A DNA stretch of 64,000 bases, from contig NZ_POUT01000006.1 of the NCBI RefSeq assembly GCF_002890915.1, forward strand, positions 1 to 64,000. The letters are read 5' to 3'. The stretch is from Stutzerimonas stutzeri (GTDB taxonomy: Bacteria > Pseudomonadota > Gammaproteobacteria > Pseudomonadales > Pseudomonadaceae). This document shows positions 14,455 through 24,077 of this stretch, piece by piece. The notes below the pieces were generated by a model. It was not told where the DNA came from. It did not search any database and saw nothing but the letters and a program-made list of their open reading frames with translations. Both the position numbers and the translations under genes were made by a program. Position 1 is the stretch's first letter, and each line of letters starts with the position of its first letter.

Positions 14455-16303
14455 GCGTGACAGACTCCTGTTGCAGGGGAATGTGGCGATAGGCGGGCGG
14501 GAAGTGCAGGTGCACCCGCGTGCCGCCCTCGGGGCGTGGGCCAATGGTGATCGTGCCGTTCAGGCTGCTGGCGCGCTCGCGCAGGATGATCAGCCCGTAG
14601 TGACCGGCACGGCTGTCTTCGGTGGAGATTCCGATGCCATCGTCATCGATCCTGACGCGAATGGCGCCATTCGGCTCCTGGGTCAGGCTCAGCCAGCAAT
14701 GGCTGGCCTCGGCATGCTTGACGACGTTGCTCAGCGCCTCGCGGACGATCTGCAGGCAATGCACTTCTTCGTTGGGGGTCAGCGGGCAGTGGTCGAGCTG
14801 GAAGTCGAGCGCGATCTGCAGCCCGGAGTTGGCGCTGAACTCGTCGATGGTCGCCTGCACGGCCGGCTTGAGCCCCGGCTCGTCGACCTTGATGCGGAAG
14901 GTGGTCAGCAGTTCGCGCAACTGGCGGTAGGCCGAGTTCAGCCCGCGGTCGATCTGTTCGACGCTGTCGTCCAGCTGGGCCTTGCCGCTGTCCTTGTGCA
15001 TCAGGCGCTTGAGCCGTGCCAGCTGCAGCTTCTGCGCCGACAGCGCCTGGGCCAGGGAGTCGTGCAGCTCGCGGGCGATCACCGCGCGTTCTTCCATCAG
15101 TGCCAGGCGCGCCTGTTTCTGGCCCAGCTGCGCCAGGCTGAGGGAGGCGGCGAAGAGGTCCGCCAGGGTGGTCAGCAGCAGCGTCTGCCAGGGCTCCAGG
15201 AGCTCGCTCTCGGCGTGCGCGACCCTCAGCAGGCCCAGCTCGTCCTGGCCGGAGCGCAGCTCGAAGCTGGCCAGCTTTTCCCCGCTCGGCAACACGCCGC
15301 AGCGGTTCACCGGGCACTGTGCGCAGTCGGGCAACTGGCAGTACTCCGGGGGGCGCTGGTCCCGCGAGGTCATCGCCGTGTGGCTGCCGGCCTCGGAGGC
15401 GTAGTTCAGGCACAGCGAGATCTGCCCGGTGCCGAGCACCTGCTGCACCTTGCCCAGCAGCGAGCCCATCATCTGCGACGGGTCTTCGGGCTGGCTGTAG
15501 AGCATCTGCGCGCTGTTGAACAGCAGCTGCAGGGTGGCGTTGCTGCGGGTCAGGGCGGCGGTCTTCTCGTCCACCTTCTGTTCCATCTGCGCATACAGGC
15601 TGGCCAGTTCCTGGCTCATCTGGTTGAGCGTGCGCGCCAGCAGGCTCAGCTCGGTCTCGCCGGGAATCCGCACCTGGCCGCTGAAGTCGCCCTGGCCGAT
15701 GTCGCGCGCCATCTTGGTCAGGCTGCGCAGCGGCGTCGCCAGGTTGTTGTGCAGGCCGTAGACCAGCACGAAGGCGATCGCCACGATGACGAACAGGGTG
15801 CCGGCCTGCAGGGCGCGGATGACGCCCAGCTTGCCTTCCGACGCCTCCTGCAGCGTGTGCACGAAGACGTCCAGTTCGCTGACGAAGGTGTGTGCTTCCT
15901 GGCGGTACTCGGCCAGCCGCGCGTTCGGGCCGTCCAGCAGCGGGCGCATGCGTTGCTGCCAGTGCCGCAGGACGGTGGCATGCAGGGCCGGCAGGTCGCT
16001 GTTGCGATGGCGGTGCAGGGCCGAGCGCAGCGAAGACGACTCCAGGGTGTTTTCCAGCGCGGCGATGTGTTCCGCGAGCGCCTGCGGCGATCCCTGTTCG
16101 GCGACGAAGGCCAGCCGGTAGGTCTGCATGCGCAGGCTGCCGGCATGGTTGATCGCCTCGGCGTCGCCTTCCAGGGCATCGGCCAGATACAGGCTGCCGA
16201 GCAGGCTCATGAGCGAGAAACCGATGATCACCACGAACGCCACGAGCGTGTTGAACACGATCGAGTGGCGGGTGGAGAGCTGCTCGCTTTCGGAGGAATA
16301 CAT
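14378..16303 (-). CDS. narX: Nitrate/nitrite sensor histidine kinase NarX
   Basis: This 641-residue protein has a first membrane helix at about residues 15-40, then the nitrate-binding P-box DAEAINHAGSLRMQTYRL, a periplasmic four-helix domain, a second helix near 165-185, a HAMP linker and a Cys-rich central module (CQLPDCAQCPVNRCG). The HPK7-type transmitter follows: ARELHDSLAQALSAQK holds the phosphorylated His, and DDDGIGI with HYGLIILRERA forms the ATPase. It senses nitrate/nitrite and phosphorylates NarL. The reading frame overlaps the narL start by 77 bp, giving a His/Arg-rich tail after FPPAYRHIP that is not part of any known domain. It is divergent from narK1 across a 327-bp control region. 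Confidence 0.93.
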   Translation of the reverse strand: MYSSESEQLSTRHSIVFNTLVAFVVIIGFSLMSLLGSLYLADALEGDAEAINHAGSLRMQTYRLAFVAEQGSPQALAEHIAALENTLESSSLRSALHRHRNSDLPALHATVLRHWQQRMRPLLDGPNARLAEYRQEAHTFVSELDVFVHTLQEASEGKLGVIRALQAGTLFVIVAIAFVLVYGLHNNLATPLRSLTKMARDIGQGDFSGQVRIPGETELSLLARTLNQMSQELASLYAQMEQKVDEKTAALTRSNATLQLLFNSAQMLYSQPEDPSQMMGSLLGKVQQVLGTGQISLCLNYASEAGSHTAMTSRDQRPPEYCQLPDCAQCPVNRCGVLPSGEKLASFELRSGQDELGLLRVAHAESELLEPWQTLLLTTLADLFAASLSLAQLGQKQARLALMEERAVIARELHDSLAQALSAQKLQLARLKRLMHKDSGKAQLDDSVEQIDRGLNSAYRQLRELLTTFRIKVDEPGLKPAVQATIDEFSANSGLQIALDFQLDHCPLTPNEEVHCLQIVREALSNVVKHAEASHCWLSLTQEPNGAIRVRIDDDGIGISTEDSRAGHYGLIILRERASSLNGTITIGPRPEGGTRVHLHFPPAYRHIPLQQESVTHERRNDDHHPHPARGRSPDDASRPA

Positions 16304-16630
16304 GGCGGGCTCACAGGGGCATCGAGGACGTCATTCTGCGCTCTGTAAAGGCGGCTTGACCATGGCGCTGGCTATACCTCCAACGCTTTTCGGCGACGAA
16401 CGGTACGCTCTGGGGCGACTTAGTCCTTCTTATAGCTATTTGATTTAAAAGGATTTTATTTCGATGGGTGGGAGTAACCCGAAAGAGGTAGAAAAGCCCG
16501 GGTAAGCAAATTGTCGCGCCCTGCGTGTTGATTTGAATCAACTGTGGATCGATCCCCGGCCCTTAGCGTGCGGGCCATTCCTGACCCCCGTTGCGTTAGC
16601 AGCAGGGTCTCGGCGCCAAGAGGATCGACC
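16304..16630. promoter_or_regulatory. narX / narK1 divergent control region
   Basis: This 327-bp intergenic stretch is markedly AT-richer than the flanking genes. It holds the perfect ANR box at 16528-16541 and, 38-44 bp upstream of it, AGAGGTA (16484-16490), which matches the NarL heptamer in reverse orientation. AT-rich tracts at about 16430-16465 are suitable for IHF binding, which the family promoters need. The NarL and IHF assignments rest on short motifs and are tentative. No gene is seen inside. Confidence 0.6.
16528..16541 (+). promoter_or_regulatory. Consensus ANR/FNR box of the narK1K2GHJI operon
   Basis: TTGATTTGAATCAA is an exact match to TTGAT-N4-ATCAA. Its centre lies about 28 bp before CTTAGC (16562-16567), which can serve as the -10 of an ANR-dependent promoter, and 96 bp before the narK1 start. 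Established knowledge from pseudomonads places such a box at the narK promoter, where ANR activates the operon when oxygen is low. Confidence 0.85.
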
Positions 16631-18232
16631 ATGAGCAATATCGAAAAGTGGGACGTGGAGGACCAGACCTTCTGGGATACCACTGGCAAGCGCGTAGCCA
16701 ACCGCAATCTGTGGATCTCCATTCCAAGCCTGCTGATGGGCTTCGCCATCTGGCTGATGTGGGGCATCGTCACGGTGCAGATGCTCAACCTGGGCTTTCC
16801 CTTCGAGCCCGCCGAGCTGTTCACCCTCACCGCCATCTCCGGCCTGACCGGCGCCACCCTGCGCATCCCGGCGTCGTTCATGATCCGCATCGCCGGCGGG
16901 CGCAACACCATCTTCCTCACCACCGCCCTGCTGATGATTCCGGCGGCCGGCGCCGGCATCGCCCTGCAGAGCCAGGACACGCCGCTGTGGGTGTTCCAGC
17001 TGCTGGCCTTCCTCTCCGGCATCGGCGGCGGCAACTTCGCCTGCTCGATGAGCAACATCAGCGGCTTCTTCCCGAAGAGCCAGCAGGGCCTGGCCCTGGG
17101 CCTGAACGCCGGCCTCGGCAACTTCGGCGTGACCACCATGCAGATCCTCATTCCGCTGGTGATGACCGCCGGCGTGTTCGGCGCGCTGGCCGGTGCGCCG
17201 ATGGAGCTGGTCAAGGACAGCGGCACGCTGATCGGCAAGATCCCCGCCGGCACCGAGACCTGGATCCAGAACGGTGGCTGGGTCTGGCTGGTGTTCCTGA
17301 TCCCGCTGGCCTTCGCCGGCTGGTTCGGCATGAACAACCTGCTGGTGATCTCGCCTACCCCCGGCTACCCGGTGCACGCCTTCGGCAAGATCCTCGGCCT
17401 CTACGCCGTGGCCTTCGTCGCCGCCGCCATCGGCCTGTACCTCTACCTGCCGGCGCCCACCGGGCTCGGCGTGCTGAACATGTGGGCCGTGATGCTGCTG
17501 ACCATCGGCCTGACCCTCGGCCTGCTGCGCCTGCTGCCGGGCAGCATCCAGCCGAACATCAAGCGCCAGTTCACCATCTTCCGCGACAAGCACACCTGGT
17601 CGATGAGCATCCTCTACATCCTGACCTTCGGCTCGTTCATCGGCTTCTCCATGGCGCTGCCGCTGTCGATCACGGTGATCTTCGGCTTCATGAACGACGT
17701 GGCCGCCGACGGCACCGTCACCCGCATCGCCAACCCCAACGCGCCGAGCGCACTGACCTACGCCTGGATCGGCCCCTTCATCGGCGCGCTGATCCGTCCG
17801 CTGGGCGGCTGGATCTCCGACAAGGTCGGTGGCTCCATCGTCACCCAGGTGATCTCGGTGGTGATGGTCATCGCCTCGGTCGCGGCCGGCTACGTGATGC
17901 ACCAGGCCTATGGCTCCAGCCAGCCGGAGCAGTACTTCTTCGTCTTCCTGCTGCTGTTCCTGGTGCTGTTCGCCGCCAGCGGCATCGGCAACGGCTCCAC
18001 CTTCCGCACCATCGGCGTGATCTACGACCGCGAGAAGGCCGGCCCGGTACTCGGCTGGACCTCGGCGGTGGCCGCCTACGGCTCCTTCGTCGCGCCCATC
18101 GTGATCGGCGAGCAGGTCAAGGCCGGCACCCCCGAGGTGGCGATGTACGGCTTCGCGGTGTTCTACGCGCTGTGCCTGATCCTCAACTGGTGGTTCTACC
18201 TGCGCCCCAACGCCTACGTGAAGAACCCCTGA
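16631..18232 (+). CDS. narK1: Nitrate/nitrite transporter NarK1
   Basis: This 533-residue major-facilitator-superfamily protein has 12 or more membrane segments. It has the nitrate signature motifs GIGGGNFACSMSNISGFFP and SGIGNGSTFRTIGVIY. It belongs to the NarK1 branch, thought to act as nitrate/proton symporter for initial uptake. The N-terminal cytoplasmic leader (SNIEKWDVEDQTFWDTTGKRVA) is typical of this branch. It is the first gene of the nar operon, downstream of the ANR box, and is followed after 15 bp by a universal stress protein gene. Confidence 0.92.
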   Translation: MSNIEKWDVEDQTFWDTTGKRVANRNLWISIPSLLMGFAIWLMWGIVTVQMLNLGFPFEPAELFTLTAISGLTGATLRIPASFMIRIAGGRNTIFLTTALLMIPAAGAGIALQSQDTPLWVFQLLAFLSGIGGGNFACSMSNISGFFPKSQQGLALGLNAGLGNFGVTTMQILIPLVMTAGVFGALAGAPMELVKDSGTLIGKIPAGTETWIQNGGWVWLVFLIPLAFAGWFGMNNLLVISPTPGYPVHAFGKILGLYAVAFVAAAIGLYLYLPAPTGLGVLNMWAVMLLTIGLTLGLLRLLPGSIQPNIKRQFTIFRDKHTWSMSILYILTFGSFIGFSMALPLSITVIFGFMNDVAADGTVTRIANPNAPSALTYAWIGPFIGALIRPLGGWISDKVGGSIVTQVISVVMVIASVAAGYVMHQAYGSSQPEQYFFVFLLLFLVLFAASGIGNGSTFRTIGVIYDREKAGPVLGWTSAVAAYGSFVAPIVIGEQVKAGTPEVAMYGFAVFYALCLILNWWFYLRPNAYVKNP

Positions 18233-18247
18233 GTCCGGAGTGCCGCC

Positions 18248-18706
18248 ATGAAAATCATGATTGCCTACGACAACTCGCGTAACGCCAGGAAGGCCCTGGA
18301 CGCCACCCTCGACATGTTCGGCCCGCTCAAGCCACTGATCATCCTCATCGGCGTGGTGGAAGAAAGCCGCGACACCAGCGACTCGGCCGTCGAGCTCTAC
18401 GAGCGCGATCGCGGCGAGTTCCAGGCCTTCCTGCACGAGGCCGCCGACCGCGTCAGCGCCTTCGGCCTGGACGCCGACGTGATCCTCGCCGAGGGCGACG
18501 CCCGCAAGATGATCCTCAAGGCCGCCGAGCACAAGAAGCCCGACCTGCTGGTCATCGCGCGGCATTCCAACGAGCCGGACGGCGGCTTCATCTCCCGCTC
18601 GCTGAATCTGTTGGTCGACGAGCTCGACTACATGACCTTCGGCAGCGTCAGCGCCTTCCTGGCCCGCCGGGCACCGTGCCCGGTCCTGATCCAAGCCTGT
18701 CCCTGA
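18248..18706 (+). CDS. UspA-family universal stress protein within the nar operon
   Basis: This 152-residue protein has a single Usp domain: it begins MKIMIAYDNSRNARKAL and ends SVSAFLARRAPCPVLI. The usual ATP-binding G-x-x-G-x9-G-(S/T) motif is not well preserved (RHSNEPDGGFISRSLN), so ATP binding is uncertain. It lies between narK1 and narK2 with 15-bp and 14-bp gaps and no terminator, so it is co-transcribed with both transporters under ANR/NarL control. Usp proteins help anaerobic survival in pseudomonads. A role tied to nitrate transport is inference. Confidence 0.85.
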   Translation: MKIMIAYDNSRNARKALDATLDMFGPLKPLIILIGVVEESRDTSDSAVELYERDRGEFQAFLHEAADRVSAFGLDADVILAEGDARKMILKAAEHKKPDLLVIARHSNEPDGGFISRSLNLLVDELDYMTFGSVSAFLARRAPCPVLIQACP

Positions 18707-18720
18707 GTGAGGAGCTCATC

Positions 18721-20208
18721 ATGAGAGTTTCTACGCTGTTCGAATGGAAGCGCCCCGAGATCCGGGCCCTGCACCTGACCTGGATCGCCTTCTACATCTG
18801 CTTCTTCGTCTGGTTCGGCATGGCGCCGCTGGCCTCGAGCATGCTGAAAAGCGTGAACTGGCTGACGCCCGAAGACCTCAAGCTGTTCGCCATCGCCAAC
18901 GTGGCGCTGACCATCCCGGCGCGCATCCTGGTCGGCATGGCGCTGGACCACTGGGGCCCGCGCCGGGTGTTTTCGGTGCTGCTGGTGGTGATGGCGATCC
19001 CGGCGCTGTTCTTCGCCTTCGGTGACAGCCGCGTCCAATTGCTGGTCTCGCGGCTGATCCTCAGCTCCATCGGCGCCAGCTTCGTGGTCGGCATCCACAT
19101 GACCGCCATGTGGTTCAAGCCCAGGGACATCGGTTTCGCCGAAGGCTTCTATGCCGGCTGGGGCAACTTCGGTTCCGCCGCCGCCGCCATGAGCCTGCCG
19201 GCCATCGCCATCCACGCCTTCGGCGGGCCGGAAGGCTGGCGCTGGGCGATTGCCAGCTCGGCGATCATCATGGCCATCTACGGCGTGTACTACTGGTTCG
19301 CCCTCACCGACGGCCCGGCCGGTACCGTGCACCGCAAGCCGCACAAGGCCAGCGCGCTGGAAGTCAGCACCTGGGCGGACATGATCAAGCTGATCGTCTG
19401 GACCATCCCCATGGTCGGCGTGCTCGGCATCCTGGTCTGGCGCATCGAGAACATGGGCTACCTGGGCGCCACCGGCGCCATGATCTGCTACGCGGTGATC
19501 GCCCTGGTGGTGATCTTCCAGGTCGTGCAGATCCTGCGGGTCAACGTACCGATCCTGAAGAAGGGCGTGCCGGAGGACGACAAGTACCCCTTCAACACCG
19601 TGGCCGCGCTGAACTCCACCTACTTCGCCAACTTCGGCGCGGAGCTGGCGGTGGTGTCGATGCTGCCGATGTTCTTCGAGCAGACCTGGGGGCTGACGCC
19701 GACCACCGCCGGCATCATCGCCGCCTCCTTCGCTTTCGTGAACCTGGTGGCGCGGCCCATGGGCGGCCTGGTCTCCGACCGCTTCGGCAACCGCCGCTTC
19801 GTCATGCTGGCGTACATGCTGGGCATCGCCATCGGCTTCCTGCTGATGGGCCTGATGAACGCCAAGTGGCCGCTGATCGTGGCCGTGGCGATCACCGTGC
19901 TCTGCTCGGTATTCGTCCAGGGCGCCGAGGGCGCGACCTTCGGGATCATCCCGTCGATCAAGCGCCGCGTCACCGGGCAGATCTCCGGCATGGCCGGGGC
20001 CTACGGCAACGTCGGTGCCGTCTGCTACCTGACCCTGTTCACCTTCGTGAACCCCTCGCAGTTCTTCATGGTGATCGCCGCCGGTGCGTTCCTCAGCTTC
20101 GGGCTCTGCCTGCTCTGGCTGAAGGAACCCGAGGGCGCGTTCTCCGACGAGTACTACGTCTCCAGCGTCGACCGCGAACTGGAGGCCCGCCACAAGCTCG
20201 CGTCCTGA
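18721..20208 (+). CDS. narK2: Nitrate/nitrite antiporter NarK2
   Basis: This 495-residue major-facilitator protein has about 12 membrane helices. It contains the nitrate signatures GWGNFGSAAAAMSLP and GMAGAYGNVGAVCYL, which identify the NarK2 branch. That branch is thought to exchange nitrate for nitrite once respiration is running. GAGGAG sits 7-12 bp before the ATG at 18721. It follows the Usp gene and precedes narG after a 102-bp gap that holds a strong hairpin. Confidence 0.92.
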   Translation: MRVSTLFEWKRPEIRALHLTWIAFYICFFVWFGMAPLASSMLKSVNWLTPEDLKLFAIANVALTIPARILVGMALDHWGPRRVFSVLLVVMAIPALFFAFGDSRVQLLVSRLILSSIGASFVVGIHMTAMWFKPRDIGFAEGFYAGWGNFGSAAAAMSLPAIAIHAFGGPEGWRWAIASSAIIMAIYGVYYWFALTDGPAGTVHRKPHKASALEVSTWADMIKLIVWTIPMVGVLGILVWRIENMGYLGATGAMICYAVIALVVIFQVVQILRVNVPILKKGVPEDDKYPFNTVAALNSTYFANFGAELAVVSMLPMFFEQTWGLTPTTAGIIAASFAFVNLVARPMGGLVSDRFGNRRFVMLAYMLGIAIGFLLMGLMNAKWPLIVAVAITVLCSVFVQGAEGATFGIIPSIKRRVTGQISGMAGAYGNVGAVCYLTLFTFVNPSQFFMVIAAGAFLSFGLCLLWLKEPEGAFSDEYYVSSVDRELEARHKLAS

Positions 20209-20223
20209 CAATTTCAACGAAAC

Positions 20224-20245
20224 GCGCCGGCCACATGGCCGGCGC
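20224..20245 (+). other. Stable hairpin in the narK2-narG gap
   Basis: GCGCCGGCC (20224-20232) pairs with GGCCGGCGC (20237-20245) around an ACAT loop. There is no T-run, so it is not an intrinsic terminator. In a long operon such a stem can protect the 3' end of the narK part of the mRNA or set the ratio between transporter and reductase. That function is inferred. Confidence 0.5.
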
Positions 20246-20310
20246 CAGCCGAGATCGATAAGCCGACCGGTCGGGCCAGTGGTTCGCAACCGGAGTGAGG
20301 AGAGAAAACG

Positions 20311-23300
20311 ATGAGCCACTTGCTCGATCAACTGCGCTTCTTCAACAGGAAGCAGGGCGAGTTCGCCGATGGTCATGGTGAAACCCGCATCGAATCCCGC
20401 GACTGGGAGAACGTCTACCGCTCGCGCTGGCAGTACGACAAGATCGTGCGTTCCACCCACGGGGTGAACTGCACCGGGTCGTGCTCCTGGAAGATCTACG
20501 TGAAGAACGGCCTGATCACCTGGGAAACCCAGCAGACCGACTACCCGCGCACCCGCAACGACCTGCCCAACCACGAGCCGCGCGGCTGTCCGCGCGGGGC
20601 CAGCTACAGCTGGTACATCTACAGCGCCAACCGCCTGAAGTATCCGAAGGTGCGCAAGCCGCTGCTGAAACTGTGGCGCGAGGCGCGGCGCAACATGACC
20701 CCGGTGGACGCCTGGGCCAGCATCGTCGAGGACAAGGCCAAGGCCGAGTCCTACAAGAGCAAGCGCGGCATGGGCGGCTTCATCCGCTCCAGCTGGGACG
20801 AAGTCAACGAGATCATCGCCGCGGCCAACGTCTACACCGTCAAGCAGTACGGCCCGGACCGCGTCATCGGCTTCTCGCCGATCCCGGCGATGTCCATGGT
20901 TTCCTACGCCGCAGGTTCCCGTTACCTGTCGCTGATCGGTGGCGTGTGCCTGTCGTTCTACGACTGGTACTGCGACCTGCCGCCGGCCTCGCCGCAGATC
21001 TGGGGCGAGCAGACCGACGTGCCGGAGTCGGCCGACTGGTACAACTCCAACTACATCATCGCCTGGGGCTCCAACGTCCCGCAGACGCGTACGCCGGATG
21101 CGCACTTCTTCACCGAGGTCCGCTACAAGGGCACCAAGACCGTCGCCATCACCCCGGACTACGCCGAAGTCGCCAAGCTCACCGACCTCTGGCTCAATCC
21201 GAAGCAGGGCACCGACGCCGCGCTGGCCCAGGCCTTCGCCCACGTCATCTTCAAGGAATTCCACCTCCAAAAGCCGAGCGCGTACTTCCGCGACTACGCC
21301 AAGCGCTACACCGACCTGCCGGTGCTGGTGCGCCTGAACGAGAAGGACGGTAGCTTTGTGGCCGATCGCTTCCTGCGCGCCTCGGACCTCGCCGATAACC
21401 TCGGCCAGGAGAACAACCCCGAGTGGAAGACCATCGCCGTCGACGACAAGACCGGCGTGCTGGTCTCGCCGCTGGGGTCGATCGGCTACCGCTGGGGCGA
21501 GAAGGGCAAGTGGAACATCGAGGCCCGCGAAGGCCAGGAAGGCCGTGACGTCGACCTGCGCCTGAGCCAGATCGAGGGCGGCGAGACCGCCGAGGTCGCC
21601 TTCCCGTACTTCGGCGGCATCCAGCACGAGCACTTCCAGCACGCCGAAGGCGAAAGCATCCAGCTGCGCCGCGTGCCGGTCCGTACCATCACCCTGGCCG
21701 ACGGCAGCACCACCAAGGTCGCCACCGTGTTCGACCTGATGGCCGCCAACCTGGGTATCGACCGTGGCCTGGGCGGCGCCAATGTCGCGTCCAGCTACGA
21801 CGATGCCAGCGTGCCGGGCACCCCGGCCTGGCAGGAAAAGATCACCGGCGTCTCGCGCGAGAAGGCCATCCAGATCGCCCGTGAGTTCGCCGACAACGCC
21901 GACAAGACCCATGGCCGTTCCATGATCATCGTCGGTGCGGCGATGAACCACTGGTACCACATGGACATGAACTACCGCGGCCTGATCAACATGCTGATGT
22001 TGTGCGGTTGCGTGGGCCAGACCGGTGGCGGCTGGGCGCACTACGTGGGTCAGGAAAAGCTGCGTCCGCAGTGCGGCTGGCTGCCGCTGGCCTTCGGCCT
22101 CGACTGGAGCCGTCCGCCGCGGCAGATGAACGGCACCAGCTTCTTCTACAACCACAGCTCGCAGTGGCGCCACGAGAAGATGAGCATCCACGAGGTGCTC
22201 TCGCCGCTGGCCGACAAGTCGCAGTTCCCCGAGCACATGCTCGACTACAACATCCGCGCCGAACGCGCCGGCTGGCTGCCGAGCGCACCGCAGCTCAACC
22301 GCAACCCGCTGCAGATCTGCCGTGACGCCGAGGCTGCCGGCATGTCGCCGGTCGACTACGTTACCCAGTCGCTGAAGGACGGATCGCTGAAGTTCGCCTG
22401 CGAACAGCCGGACAATCCGGATAACTTCCCGCGCAACATGTTCGTCTGGCGCTCCAACCTCCTGGGCAGTTCGGGCAAGGGCCACGAGTACATGCTCAAG
22501 TACCTGTTGGGCACCAGGAACGGCGTGATGAACGAGGACCTCGGCAAGCGCGACGGCTTCAAGCCGCTCGAAGCCGAATGGCAGGACGAGGGCGCTATCG
22601 GCAAGCTCGACCTGGTCACCACCCTCGATTTCCGCATGTCCTCGACCTGCGTGTACTCCGACATCGTTCTGCCGACCGCGACCTGGTACGAGAAGGACGA
22701 CATGAACACCTCGGACATGCACCCCTTCATCCACCCGCTGTCGGCGGCCATCGATCCGGCCTGGGAAGCCAAGTCCGACTGGGAGATCTACAAGGGCATC
22801 GCCAAGGCCTTCTCGAAGATGGCCGAAGGTCAGCTGGGCGTGGAGAAGGACCTGGTCACCGTGCCGCTCCTGCACGACAGCCCCGGCGAACTGGCGCAGC
22901 CGTTCGGCGGCAGCGACTGGAAAACCGCGGGCGTCGATCCGCAGCCGGGCAAGAACTGCCCGAACATGGCCGTGGTCGAGCGCGACTACCCGGCCACCTA
23001 CAAGAAGTTCACCTCCCTCGGCCCGCTGCTCGACAAGCTCGGCAACGGCGGCAAGGGCATCAACTGGAACACCCAGCACGAGGTCGATTTCCTCGGCGAG
23101 CTGAACTACACCGTGCGCGAGGAGGGCGTCAGCCAGGGCCGGCCGCAGATCGAATCGGCCATCGATGCTGCCGAGGTCATCCTCAGCCTGGCACCGGAAA
23201 CCAACGGTCACGTTGCCGTGAAGGCCTGGGCCGCGCTGTCGGAATTCACCGGCCGCGACCACAGCCACCTGGCGCTGCCCAAGGAGCACGAGGCGATCCG

Positions 23301-24066
23301 CTTCCGTGACATCCAGGCGCAGCCGCGCAAGATCATCTCCAGCCCGACCTGGTCAGGCCTGGAAGACGAGCATGTGTCGTACAACGCCGGCTACACCAAC
23401 GTCCACGAGTACATCCCGTGGCGCACCATCACCGGTCGCCAGCAGTTCTTCCAGGATCACCCCTGGATGCAGGCCTTCGGCGAGCAGCTGATGAGCTACC
23501 GGCCGCCGATCAACACCCGCACCATCGATTACGTGAAGGGCAAGAAGAGCAACGGCAACCCCGAGATCGTCCTGAACTGGATCACCCCGCACCAGAAGTG
23601 GGGCATCCACAGCACCTACTCGGACAACCTGATCATGCTCACCCTCAGCCGTGGCGGCCCGATCGTGTGGATGTCCGAAGTCGACGCCAAGAAGGCCGGC
23701 ATCGAGGACAACGACTGGATCGAGTGCTTCAACGCCAATGGCGCTCTGACCGCCCGCGCGGTGGTCAGCCAGCGCGTGATGGAAGGCATGGTGATGATGT
23801 ACCACGCCCAGGAACGCATCGTGAACGTGCCGGGCGCCGAGAGCACCAAGACCCGCGGCGGCCACCACAACTCGGTGACCCGCGTGGTGCTCAAGCCCAC
23901 CCACATGATCGGCGGCTACGCCCAGCAGGCGTACGGCTTCAACTACTACGGCACCGTGGGTTGCAACCGTGACGAGTTCGTCGTGGTGCGCAAGATGGCC
24001 AAGGTCGACTGGCTCGACGGCCCGAACGGCAATGACCTGCCGCAACCCCTGCCGCAAGACATCTGA
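20311..24066 (+). CDS. narG: Respiratory nitrate reductase alpha subunit NarG
   Basis: This 1251-residue catalytic subunit reduces nitrate to nitrite at a bis-MGD molybdenum centre on the cytoplasmic side of the membrane. The N-terminal THGVNCTGSCSWKIYV provides the His/Cys ligands of the FS0 iron-sulfur cluster, completed by the Cys in NHEPRGCPRG. DWYNSNYIIAWGSNVPQTRTPDAHF is part of the cofactor site. Length equals that of other membrane-bound NarG proteins. GAGGAGAG precedes the ATG. It is followed 11 bp later by narH. Confidence 0.97.
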   Translation: MSHLLDQLRFFNRKQGEFADGHGETRIESRDWENVYRSRWQYDKIVRSTHGVNCTGSCSWKIYVKNGLITWETQQTDYPRTRNDLPNHEPRGCPRGASYSWYIYSANRLKYPKVRKPLLKLWREARRNMTPVDAWASIVEDKAKAESYKSKRGMGGFIRSSWDEVNEIIAAANVYTVKQYGPDRVIGFSPIPAMSMVSYAAGSRYLSLIGGVCLSFYDWYCDLPPASPQIWGEQTDVPESADWYNSNYIIAWGSNVPQTRTPDAHFFTEVRYKGTKTVAITPDYAEVAKLTDLWLNPKQGTDAALAQAFAHVIFKEFHLQKPSAYFRDYAKRYTDLPVLVRLNEKDGSFVADRFLRASDLADNLGQENNPEWKTIAVDDKTGVLVSPLGSIGYRWGEKGKWNIEAREGQEGRDVDLRLSQIEGGETAEVAFPYFGGIQHEHFQHAEGESIQLRRVPVRTITLADGSTTKVATVFDLMAANLGIDRGLGGANVASSYDDASVPGTPAWQEKITGVSREKAIQIAREFADNADKTHGRSMIIVGAAMNHWYHMDMNYRGLINMLMLCGCVGQTGGGWAHYVGQEKLRPQCGWLPLAFGLDWSRPPRQMNGTSFFYNHSSQWRHEKMSIHEVLSPLADKSQFPEHMLDYNIRAERAGWLPSAPQLNRNPLQICRDAEAAGMSPVDYVTQSLKDGSLKFACEQPDNPDNFPRNMFVWRSNLLGSSGKGHEYMLKYLLGTRNGVMNEDLGKRDGFKPLEAEWQDEGAIGKLDLVTTLDFRMSSTCVYSDIVLPTATWYEKDDMNTSDMHPFIHPLSAAIDPAWEAKSDWEIYKGIAKAFSKMAEGQLGVEKDLVTVPLLHDSPGELAQPFGGSDWKTAGVDPQPGKNCPNMAVVERDYPATYKKFTSLGPLLDKLGNGGKGINWNTQHEVDFLGELNYTVREEGVSQGRPQIESAIDAAEVILSLAPETNGHVAVKAWAALSEFTGRDHSHLALPKEHEAIRFRDIQAQPRKIISSPTWSGLEDEHVSYNAGYTNVHEYIPWRTITGRQQFFQDHPWMQAFGEQLMSYRPPINTRTIDYVKGKKSNGNPEIVLNWITPHQKWGIHSTYSDNLIMLTLSRGGPIVWMSEVDAKKAGIEDNDWIECFNANGALTARAVVSQRVMEGMVMMYHAQERIVNVPGAESTKTRGGHHNSVTRVVLKPTHMIGGYAQQAYGFNYYGTVGCNRDEFVVVRKMAKVDWLDGPNGNDLPQPLPQDI

Positions 24067-24077
24067 GGAATAAGGCC

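Noticed and set aside
18628..23289. A 1553-codon open frame on the minus strand opposite usp, narK2 and narG
   Set aside because: It is antisense to clearly conserved genes and rich in His, Asp, Gly, Ala and Val as expected from high-GC third positions. It has no domain and no start region of its own.
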